Virus record (IMG/VR): IMGVR_UViG_3300042448_001840
Location: 62,001 to 126,000 of that record
DNA length: 64,000 nt
Origin: a virus
Reading direction: 5' to 3' (one strand)
Shown here in pieces: positions 18,372 to 29,500 of this stretch. Position 1 is the first letter of the stretch; each line of letters starts with the position of its first letter. The notes beneath the pieces are model-generated. The model was not told the DNA's origin and made no database searches. It saw only the letters and a list, made by a program, of their open reading frames with translations. The position numbers and the translations under genes are program-made.

Positions 18372-20531
18372 TCACTTTAACCATTTGTCAGAAGACGTTG
18401 CGTCTCGCGTTGGAGTGAATACTCCATTTTTCCAATTACCGTACTGCTCGCCCAAATAAACCTCTTCGTTTACCCAAGCTTCTATTTTAGTTTTATCAGA
18501 ATGCTCTTCGTCATCAAAATTATACCAGGCTGTGGAATCTTTTGGCACTGTTTTTAAAATCCAAGCTTTTAAGGTTTCAACATCTCCGCCAGCTTTTATG
18601 TAAACAATTTTAGCCTTCTGGAAATCAACACTTGTCATCCAACTGTTTCTTAAGAAAGATTCACCCCAAGCAAAGAACACACAGGTGAATCTTGTATTGC
18701 CGGAGGTGACTTCTTTTGCATAATTCCTTTGGTTTATTTTAGACCTTAACATTCTAACCTGGTTTACTGGTATCCATAATTGATCTGATGCACCGGCATA
18801 GAACTCTGCGCTTCTTTCTGATCTAGACCTAGAATTTATTAATGCTTGTATTTCATCACCGGTTAAATTTGTTGATTCATATTTATCTGCCAAAGCCAAC
18901 TGCCACATTTTAACTGTAGATTCAAATGGTAGCTGTAGATCTATCACTAAATCTCTGCTCCATGATTCCTTAGTGCCTATTTGGAAAAGACCAACAAAAG
19001 AATCGCTGTTAACCACCCTTGGCCTCCAGCTTGATTCTCTAAATGCTATCGCTGTAAAAACAGCTGCCATTTCTGGAGAAAAGTTTCCGTATTCTTTTAG
19101 AACAGTAAAAACTTCTAAGTCTGTCATTTTACTTTGATCAGTATAAACCTTGGTTAAAGCTGAGGTGTTTACTACCACTGGTGCACTATCGGGCCTTGTT
19201 GAAGAAGATGACCCAGCCGATGCGTTAGAATCGGCTTTACTGTAAACCGAAGATAGTGCGCCATTCTCACCAACATATATTCCACCTCTTTGTGGAGAAA
19301 AACTCATGTGTATATGATCTGCATGGGCGTTGGAATCAAGTATTATTTTTACAAATTTTAAATTTGGATATCTTTGAGATAATTTACTTACAGTTCCATT
19401 TGTTTTCCCATTAGCATAATCTTGACCAACCCAACTGTTTACCATTATAAAATCCGGAAGTATGTGCTGCGGGGCAGTACTCAACTTAAGTAGTAAGTTT
19501 TCAAAATGGACCTTATAGGCTTCAACTCCAGAAGCTAACGGCCTGACTGTTTGACCAGATGTTGTTATAGAACTGAAATCAAAAGCTCTACCAAATGCGT
19601 GATCGGTTATACTGTTTCCTGAAACTAATTCAGTTAAATTTGCTCCCTGATCAGATGAACCTGAAGCCCTAAATGCTCCAAACCCACCGATTATTTTCAA
19701 AGATTCTCCACCAGTATCGCTTGCTAAATACAACAAACATTCGGTTAAAGCTGCTGAAATAAAAGCTTTTTGAGGTTTTGCTTTTATTATATCTTCTGGT
19801 ACTGTTTGAATCTTGCCAGATCCTTCTATGCCAGGAAATATTGTTGTTGAATTATAAGTTATGCCAATAAGACTATCTGTTATATCAAATTGAAAACCCT
19901 GAGTTAATACTCCGGAATCATTTATGCTAGCTGAAGATTTTAATATACTTCCTCTTGAAATATAATATTTGATTTCTTGTTCTGTTAAGTTTGATGCTAG
20001 TGCTATAGGCATATAGCCTGAGCTAACCGCTTCTGTTGTTGGTGGTCCGTTTTCTCCAGAATGACCACCCTCAGAATCATTTTGCCTGTACTTGCTTTCT
20101 AGCAAATTTTGGAAATCTGGGATAATACCTGCATTGTAACTTCTGCCTAAACTACTTGAAGCGATTATACTCAGTGCTGCTTCTGATCCCTTTTTCATAA
20201 TTGGGTTTCCATCAGCGTCAACTTGATTTGCAGATGGTATCTGTAAGTCAGAATATTCAGAACCTAATATGGAACTACTTAAACTTGAAAGACTTTCTCT
20301 AGTCATATTTAATCTATACATATTTGCATAGACTCCGCTGGCCAAAAGGTCTTTGCCGCTTGCCGCTGAAACTAAATCAGTTGAACTTAAAGTTTGACCA
20401 GAATAACCTCTTTGGGCTGTAGTTGTTCCTATTATGTTTTTGCCATTTTTGGGGACTATGTTATCAGCTATTGCATTGGCAAAAGTTTCTGAATTTTGCA
20501 AACTGTCAATAGATATATCAAAATAAGACAT
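18372..20531 (-). CDS. Bifunctional tail-associated cell-wall hydrolase (M15-type peptidase plus lytic transglycosylase-like)
   Basis: This 719-residue protein has two catalytic regions. Residues ~270-410 hold SITDHAFGRAFDF (about residue 310) and NAHADHIHMSF (about 397). These are the H-x(6)-D and H-x-x-H zinc ligands of the M15/VanY-type L,D- or D,D-carboxypeptidases. Residues ~470-620 hold AAVFTAIAFRESSWRP (Glu at ~497) and VGLFQIGTKESW, the catalytic Glu and Gln-Ile blocks of SLT/lysozyme-like folds. Together they would cut both the stem peptide and the glycan of peptidoglycan. It lies between the giant hub-like gene and the spike gene, so it is probably carried at the tail tip for local wall penetration rather than used for final lysis: no holin or signal peptide is seen. 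The linker at ~425-450 is Ser-rich. Confidence 0.85.
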   Translation of the reverse strand: MSYFDISIDSLQNSETFANAIADNIVPKNGKNIIGTTTAQRGYSGQTLSSTDLVSAASGKDLLASGVYANMYRLNMTRESLSSLSSSILGSEYSDLQIPSANQVDADGNPIMKKGSEAALSIIASSSLGRSYNAGIIPDFQNLLESKYRQNDSEGGHSGENGPPTTEAVSSGYMPIALASNLTEQEIKYYISRGSILKSSASINDSGVLTQGFQFDITDSLIGITYNSTTIFPGIEGSGKIQTVPEDIIKAKPQKAFISAALTECLLYLASDTGGESLKIIGGFGAFRASGSSDQGANLTELVSGNSITDHAFGRAFDFSSITTSGQTVRPLASGVEAYKVHFENLLLKLSTAPQHILPDFIMVNSWVGQDYANGKTNGTVSKLSQRYPNLKFVKIILDSNAHADHIHMSFSPQRGGIYVGENGALSSVYSKADSNASAGSSSSTRPDSAPVVVNTSALTKVYTDQSKMTDLEVFTVLKEYGNFSPEMAAVFTAIAFRESSWRPRVVNSDSFVGLFQIGTKESWSRDLVIDLQLPFESTVKMWQLALADKYESTNLTGDEIQALINSRSRSERSAEFYAGASDQLWIPVNQVRMLRSKINQRNYAKEVTSGNTRFTCVFFAWGESFLRNSWMTSVDFQKAKIVYIKAGGDVETLKAWILKTVPKDSTAWYNFDDEEHSDKTKIEAWVNEEVYLGEQYGNWKNGVFTPTRDATSSDKWLK

Positions 20532-20532
20532 T

Positions 20533-23500
20533 TTATTTACCCTTTGTTATCATTTGTTCAGAACTAGTTATAACTGATTCGGACTCAGTTAATAAATCTT
20601 TTGTATAAACTGTTGTTCCGTAATTTCTGGTAATTAATTCCCAGTTAAGAGTTACTGGAGTTCCATCTTCATAGTACTCATCCCATAGCATAATTGGCCA
20701 TTTTGACGCATTGCCATAAAGTTCATACAGCTTAAGAACTTCTATCAAAGCATAGAATGTTCTCACTCTTTCTTCGCCCCTTGGCTCACCCTCAGATAAC
20801 ATTTCTGTATAATCATTATTGTTCCAGTCGAATCTATTGTTCAATTCATATGCAGTGCTAAATATGTATGGGAAATTAATATAGAATGGTTCTTTTGAAT
20901 CAAAAAATTCATCTTTAAATTTAGCCCTAATTAGGTCAGAGTTAAAGTCGTAATTTTTCATAAAAGTAAATACAGTATTTTTGTATTTCTCCATAGCTCC
21001 AGATGGCACGCTGTAGAAGACTGTTCCCAGAGTTCTTTGGTATCTTTCTTTCAAGAACTTAATTCTATTGTCATTACCATTTGGTTCAAAATCGTTTTCA
21101 TTTTCAAATTTATTTGGAGCAGTTCTTGACTGTTTAATCCTGACAACAAATGTTTTATTCTCCAAGACAGTTTTTACAAATTCTGTTGCGACCATTCCCG
21201 GACTACCAAAGTCTTGAATTACTAAATCATTTTCAATAGGTTCAGAACTATATTTTATTTGTTTTTCGTTATTCAAATCAAATATTAACTTGTTGTCTAT
21301 TGGAGTTATAGTATTTTGTAAATTGCTATCATAATAATTTTGTACTGGGCCATATAAATCTATCGATGATTGATTTGGATTTAACTCATATGTTACGTAA
21401 TTAACTATGTTTGAATTGAAATTTGGATCAACTACAACAGACGATAAGACATTAAATGTTCCATCGAATGGATAGCCTAAATTCCTTACTGTTATATTAT
21501 CCCCAGAAGCAACTTGATTATTAATCATTCTAGCTGGAATTAAATTATTTTCTATTGGCTTAGGAACAGGATATCCGAAAGAATCTTTTATTATTTCATC
21601 CTCGGAATCGTAATCGTAGCCACCAGTAACTAATGTAGCGTAATATTTGCCGTTTATTAATCTTATATTTTTTCCTATTACATAACCATTCTTAGAGGTT
21701 TCTGTGAATCCTACTTGGACTTTTTCGGAAACGTTTATTCCATCTAAACGAAGTGTAAATTTAACATTAGGATTCAATACATCTTTAACATGTATTGTGT
21801 CGCCGTCAGTTACACCCGAACCACCCAATCCAGTTCCCTTATCTAAGGTGCACAAAACCTTAAAGAATGGTTCAAAACCAGTTTTATCTGGACCAAGACC
21901 AGCTAAGCCCAGGACTTGTGCGTGGACTAGTGCATTTTCATAGCTAGCGTATCTAACAAAATTTGCTGTTTCTCTTTCACTCCAACCAAGACTCTTCATC
22001 AAATCGTTGGTTCTAATATATTCGTAACCATCTGCTGAACGAGTTTTTGTTCTTACACCAAGTATTCCTGGCAGTAAGCTTATAGAGTGATACCTTCCCA
22101 CGACCATGCCCTGGTTATAAGAAAGGCCAGCTTCCATTGGTTGGCCGTTTCTTGTTAGATACTGTACGTAGCATCCGTGCTGATCTAACAAATTGTTTCT
22201 AACCCACTTCCAAGCCTTCCAGGCTAAAGGACCCAACAACATGCCAGCTGTAGCTATGATAGGGGCTGCACCAACTCCAGCAATTGTTCCAGCCGACACT
22301 GCTGCTGCGCCAGCTGCAACGCCATAACCAGCTGAACCGACAGCTACTGCCAAGCCAGCTGTTCCAGATATTACTCCAGCAATAGCTGCACCATCTACTT
22401 GACCATTGTTTCCATTCTTAGCGGCTTGTGCTTTTATTGATTCTGATAAACCAGAATTTGTAAAACCAGAAGCAGTAACATTCGCCACAACGTCTTTTAT
22501 CAAAGCTGAAGATCCACCAGTAAATTGCATGCCGCCTATTAATTGTGGAGTTAACGAATTGCCTAGAGCGTCTAAAGATATTTCTCCGCCCATAGTTATA
22601 CCAGTATTGCCAGCTCTTAATGAATCTAGATATATTCTAGTATCATTTCTTACTGTTTGGACATTCATCCAAGAATGCAACCAGGAAGTCATAAACCATC
22701 TTGCTGGGTCATTAACAGTTACTAGGGCGTTTGGGGTTATCGAAGTTACGAAACCAAGCTCTGAAGTAAAGTGATGTACGACTTGTTCTACTTCAAACAT
22801 ACCGTACATTCTTTCATATATATCAGCAAGGTAAACTAAGTCATGAGGCCTTATGTCTGCGTTACCTAATATAATTATTTCTCCGCTGTATATATCTTTT
22901 ACGGATTCTCTTAGGTGACTGAGCGCAACTCTTTTCGCACTTAACTCATCTGGTGCTCCAGTTACGTTTTTAGATATTCCTCTTCCAGTTTCAAAAGGAT
23001 GTAGCAACGGGTGTAAGAACCCAAAAAATCCACTGCCGACTACGTTGTCAAAGTAGATACCAGTCTCTACAGTATTCTCAACTTGCCTATCAGCTGGCGC
23101 ACCCTTATCTAAAGATACAGTTACTGGGTACTTGCCATCGGATACCGCTGTTATTGTCGTGGCAACTCCAGAATTTTCTTGGATTTGATTTGATAATATA
23201 TGAGAGAAAGAACTTAGGTAATGTATTCTTTGGAATGGCTCTCTAATTTCTACTACCGGTTCTGCGTATTCTCTTGTAAACGGATTATCTACAGCCCTTA
23301 ACAAAGAACCTGGTCTTCCCAACTGATAATATATAGAATCGTTTAAAGCTTTATTCAGAATATTTGCCTGTCTTGCAAGCACTGTACTCTGAGAAAGCCC
23401 ATAGCCAGTTTGAAGCATGTTGAGTCTGAACACGTTGAACAACGCAGATAAGCTGTCGGTGACAGCATTAAATATCTGACCAATACTCTTATCATAAAAA

Positions 23501-26500
23501 TCGCCTAAACTACTTAGAGTTCTACTGGCTAAGTTAGTTGTACTATTTCCCTCACTCTTGTTCTTAAAAAGAAGTTGAAGGAATTTAGTTTTATCTTTAG
23601 CGTACGTGTTCCCTGGGAAAATAAAAGCTTGGAATATTTTATCAACAGGTTTGAATGACCAGGTTTCATCTGTAGGAGAATTGCCATAATTTATTCTTCT
23701 ATCTGGCTTAAGAACCAACCAAGCTCTTGCGTAGGCGTCGTTCCACATAGCCTGTCTGAATAGACCAACAAGATAATAGAATAAATCTTGAGGGTTTCTT
23801 ATTAGAGAACCTAGGTCTGCTTCAGTTAACGTTTCGCCATATATATTGCCCATTTGGACTGGATCAAATAAGTTTGATTTTAAAAGTGCTATTTTTTCTA
23901 TGCTAAGTGCATTAAAATATTCTATTAAACCACCATCAGCTATAGGTGCATCTATGAAATTTTTTCTTGCAAACTCTATTGCATCTGCCTGTGATGAAGT
24001 CGGCTTATCTCCAAACAATAAACTAAATTCATCTAAAGCGCTATTGCCCGTAACATTAAATTTATTATAGGTTCCAAAATCATCTGGCAGTTGCTTGCCA
24101 CTAAAAATCTTTTGTATTTCGCCAGTGAATGGAGTCGTATCATCCCAATTCATTAAATATGTTTCTTCAAAAATGATTTTAACTGATTCGTATGTATGAT
24201 AACCATAGCGAAACTGGTCCCATATTTGCTGAGCTTGAGCTAAAGTTCTTCCGTTTCCAGCTATAACTGTTGTATTCAAATCATAATCTTCATCGTAGAA
24301 TTTTCTTGACTCAATTGAAGTACTATCTTGAAGAGAATAAACTGATGGGAACTCTATTCTCCCAGAAGAGCTATAATCTTTATCTGATTTTTCGCTTTTA
24401 AGAATATTCATTCCATACAGTAAATCATTTAAATTTCCTCTACTTGCATCATCAACTGGTTTTCTTATCAGATCATAATAGCTTTTAAAATTTCCACCGC
24501 GTGCATAATTAGCGTCACCTGTATCGGCTGCATTTTCTGGAACATACTGTCTAATTGCTTCTAGGTTTGGGTTTTTTAAGATAGCGTACAAGTCTCCACC
24601 ATCTGTCCCCGCTGTCCAAGGACCAAACCCAATTACAACTGAATCTTCTGTAGGAGCCTCAGTTGCACCAGGATTAAATGGTTCAAGCGCAGGTCCATTA
24701 TTAGTAGATTTTTTAATTTTGAAATTTTTAATTGGCACTACAGAACTAAAGGCTACACCAAGTGGAACTGTATTTGGAACAAATGCAAAATAACATTCTT
24801 CTATATCCGGTACCGGTGCGTATCCCTTATCTTCATATCTCCATGCGTCTTTGCCTGGTTCGTCTCTTTTAACAGAAAGTTTATTAACAGTTAAAACGTC
24901 CAAGTAATAAGCTGCGTCTGGAGAAACTACGGCATCTATTTCTGTTTGCTCTAGATTAATTGCATCGCTTCCATTAGCATTTGCGAGTTTAATATCTACT
25001 GTTTCATTTTTGCCCCAAAGAAAGTAGGCTGGCTTACAAACTACGGCTGCACCTTGTCCATTATTAGCGGAAGGATTATACACAAGTACGTGCATATTCT
25101 GATAGTCTTTAGCTTCACCATACAAAGATGCGCTGTCATTATCAAAATACCATTTTTTAAATTTCTTAACTAAATTTTCATCTGACACTGCAACGTTGTA
25201 AGGCCATCTCATGGCTATATAAAATTGCTCTTCTAGATTTGTTTTTGGTGGTTGCCACTCGCTATAGGAGAACGGCCTACTTCCATTTAACTCTGGACTA
25301 AGTTCTAATATATCTGATGAATTTTGACTGTTTAAAGCTGGCTCAGGGAAAGGCATCGTTATTGATAGTGATTGTTGGTTTGCAATTGTTTCCGGGATAA
25401 AACCATTCAAAGAAAAATCAATAGGATTATTTAATAACTCTACAATCTGAGAACCAGAAAGACCCTTTTCTGTTTGATAGTCTATGTCATATATTAAAAA
25501 ATCTTTAAATTCTTGTCCATATATATTATCAACCCTATTCAGAATAAATGAATCACTACCAGAAGTATTCTGCCCAGTGTTTGTATTGCCTGCTCCGGTC
25601 TTAGCAATGTTGTACTGAAAAGCATAGGTATCTAGAGTTTTATCGTCATTGTTTCTTGCGGTAAAAAATGGATACCTGAATCTACTTGGAAGCTGTTGAA
25701 TCTGCGCGTGTGAGGAACCAGTTAAATCAGTTACGATCTCGACATTATTGCCCACAGGTAAGTGAAATCCTATTGTTACTTTTCCTTTTGATGTAGGAAG
25801 TTTTGCAATTATATTTCCTTTTGCGTCTGCTATTTCTTGAAAATCTTTATCATTAAAATTAATTAATATTCCTTGTTCCCTCAAATAGCCAGCCGCATTA
25901 AAAATTCCCTCTGCGTTTTTTTGTGATTCCGCAAGAGCGTTTAATGCTTCCAATGGTTCAGTACCCCTCAAGAAGGCTTCGGCATCTGCGTATGGATTTA
26001 TGTTTTTGTTTATGTCCGTTATGATTGTCATCAAATCAAAATCTGGATCATTTATTTGTGGGGGTATTATTCCTAGTTCAGCTGCTTTTTCGTCCCCAGG
26101 ATACCCAGTTGTAATCGGCACTACACCGGAAGTATAAAGCCAGTGCGGTTTGCCGTAGAAAACGGTTGATCTGTCTTCAAATGGTCTAACTGCAACTATA
26201 TAATTTGGGAGTAATCTAGCGCATGTTTGGAATAGATCCCAAACAGTTCTCATATATGTTTGAGCCCTAAAAGAAACTTCATCAAAACCAGGCATGTCGT
26301 CATCACTGTTTGCGCTAATTAAACCAAGTGTTCTGAAGATATTGTTTCCGCCTCTTCCACTTAAAACACCAAGAAGACCTACGCCAACACCAATGGTGGC
26401 AGTTACTGGCCCACCAGCTAAAGCCAATGTTCCGCCGATCCCACCCAAAGAAAGACTTCTAAATAGATTTGCACTTCCTTGACTATCTTTTATCTGACCG

Positions 26501-29500
26501 TCTTGTGTTGTTGAATCAATTACTGCGGTTGCGTTTGGGTCAGCCGAATCATACTTGGACATTAAACTGTTCCAAGATCTGTCTGATAACTTTGATAAAT
26601 ATTCTAATCTTGGATTAGGTTGATCTTCTGGCGTTATGGAAGCTACGCTTGTCCAGCCATCTCCTAAATCTCCGCCTAAAAATTGTGCTATTCCAGTTCC
26701 GTTTCCTGGATATATATTTCTTTTGAATATTTCCATATCTCTTTGAGCTGAGAAATTTGACCAAAGTTGACCCATCAAAGAAGCTACTGGGTATCTAAAT
26801 TCTTGCACACCTATACCAACCATATTTAACGCGGACTTACCTATTGCAGAACCGCTTAATTCATTAGCAGCTCTGTGAGAATCTGCCACTGCATCAACTA
26901 GAGCATATTGCCTTGATGCTTCTGCTTCACTCATTGGTGCGTATATCATTGCGCCAAAATGTCTAATACCAAATTTATTTTCAGAAAATACTAATCCTCT
27001 ATTTGCGTTAGCTATTCCTTCTCTAAACCTAGAAGTACCCATAGATAATAGTCTGACCATTAAGTCTCTAGGCTCTGACATCCAAAGCCCAGTATTTATT
27101 CCTCCATCTATTTTTCCGCTGTCACCTTTTTTATTTGTAGAGTTAACAACTGCGCCAAGTTCTATAGCGTCTGACTGAGCTGTAACAGTAACAATTTCCC
27201 CGTACTCAACTTGGGTTATAGTTCCATTAAATAACGTTTGCAAGCTGTTTGGATTTGAACCGTATCCACCTCTTAGGTGAACTCTTACTCCTGGTTTTAA
27301 AATTATGTTTTCTACATTGACAACATAATCATTCTTCATATGAGATAGAATATTTCTAGCTTTATTTAAAGTATTATCCAATATAGAACCTATTCCAGAA
27401 GAAGCCATTCCACCAAGCGGAGAGTCTGCGCTAAATATATCTGACGATGCTGCTTTTGTTAATTTGGAATATAGATTAGATACCCTGAATATTAAAGTGT
27501 CACCCAAAAGATCTTCTGATGAAACCACAGAAAAATCAACAATAGATTGTAGGCCATAAAAATTATCAAACAGTTTTACTCCGGCAAAGTAACCACCTTC
27601 ATCTATTAGCCAAAGCATATAGGTTGGGAATGCCCTGATCATTCTTCCTGATACATCTCGATATTGAGTGTCAACCAACATTTTTTCCCAGTGCATGTTT
27701 ACCGATACAGGTGGTTGTCCCTTGCCAGTAGACCATTCTGGAACTTGACCATCTCCATGAGAAATTGGACTTCCATAATCAGAGAGAGGAGTTAGCCCTG
27801 CAACTGCGGAATTCTTAGTGCCAAGAGCTGGGTTTGAATATTCTTCTATAGGTATTGGTGCTAATTCAAAAACTTTTGAACCCTTTTGAACTTTTACTCC
27901 ATCTATTGTAAGATAAAATCTTGAACCTTTTTCTGTGTCTATATAACCAAAGTTCTGTCCAAACGCCGACACCAGCATGGCTGGGACCTTACCTGGATCG
28001 CTTGGGTCCTTGATCGGCATCATATATATATTAACGTGCGCATTTAATTCTTCTGGCAAAAAACTTATTTCATTCTCATCTGGAAGGCTAAACTCTCCAG
28101 CTAAAGCCAATTCTATTTCTTTATACGCTTCTAGGCTTGAAGATGATATATCTCCAACCTGATAGGGTGCGGAAGATATTTTGTTAATAATTTCTGGATC
28201 TTGTTCTTCAATAAATTCTATATAATCTGTTAAAACAACAACGCCTGAATTTGATGGTATTGGAGATCCACCCGCAGAATCATAAGGGTTTTTGTTCCAG
28301 GTTTCAAATGCTCTTAAGAAGACATTAAAATCTATACTATTACTTCTCAACCAAATACTTAAATCTTTTAATTTTGCTTTTTTATCTTCACTGTTTAATA
28401 AACTAGAATATTCTCTAACAAACGTAGGGAGATATTGATACGCTTTAAAAACCTGTTGTGATTCAATGGTATCCTTGTCGGTTGGACCGAAAGTAATTGG
28501 TTTAGTTTGTTGTGTTATATTGTATATAATGTCTTTATCAAACATGTCAAAAGATCTAAAATAGAAATCTGGATCAAGAGTTCCAACTGTTTCGTTGTTA
28601 GTATCTTTTACCTCAAGAGGTAAATCGGGGTAGGCGTTAAAAGACCCCCAAAGTTGTTTGATTCTTAAGAATGGATTTCTTTTTGAAGAAAAATTATCTA
28701 TAAAATCTTTTTGTTGTACAGAACTTAATTTTTCTCTAGTCTGTTGGAAAACATCAAAGTCCATTAAACTTAAGTTAACTTGATAAACATGAGGGTAATC
28801 TGGGACTGTCGACACTGTGTAGTTTGATGGCATAACATATTTAATACCACACAATGCAGTAATTATATTCTTTATCCCCATAAACCCAAGAACGCCGCTT
28901 GCATGCTCTAGTCTTGCCAAAGCGTTTACATGATCAAAAACTCTTTTTATTTTAGCTAATTCTTTTTCTCCGACTACTGTCATAGATATATTTATAAACG
29001 AATCTTTACCGCCAATGTGTTGGTAGGTTGGTTCATCTTGCATCTGGAGTTGAAGCTTGGCTAAATTATTGCCCATAGAAACGCTTACCCCAGTAACTGT
29101 AACTGCGGTTGGATCTAGGTCCACCTTAAGCATCGGTACTTCCCACTCTCTAAACTGGAATGAACCGGACCTTGCCCTCACTGCTTCCATCAAAGCCTGA
29201 ATTGGTCCACTTGAATAAAATCTTTCATAAACAAGAACGCTAAATGCGTCACTTACTTGAGACTTAGTTTCCTTTTGTAGATTTTGATAGGCTTCACTTC
29301 CCAATTCTCCATCTGCTGGTATTGGTATAAGTTGCTCTTTAGCTTTCTTGTTGACCAAAGTATTTGTTGTCTGATCAAGATAAGCTTTTGAGCTTAAAGC
29401 TATTTTTTTCATGTACTCTTTTGCTGCAACTATACTTACATTGGAAAGTGTTTCACCGTTTACTATGTAGTTTCCATTGCCAATGCCAGCTGGGACATTA

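Noticed and set aside
22406-22774. Plus-strand 122-codon open frame
   Set aside because: It lies wholly inside the natural 3695-residue minus-strand protein, has no ribosome site and shows a shadow-type composition.
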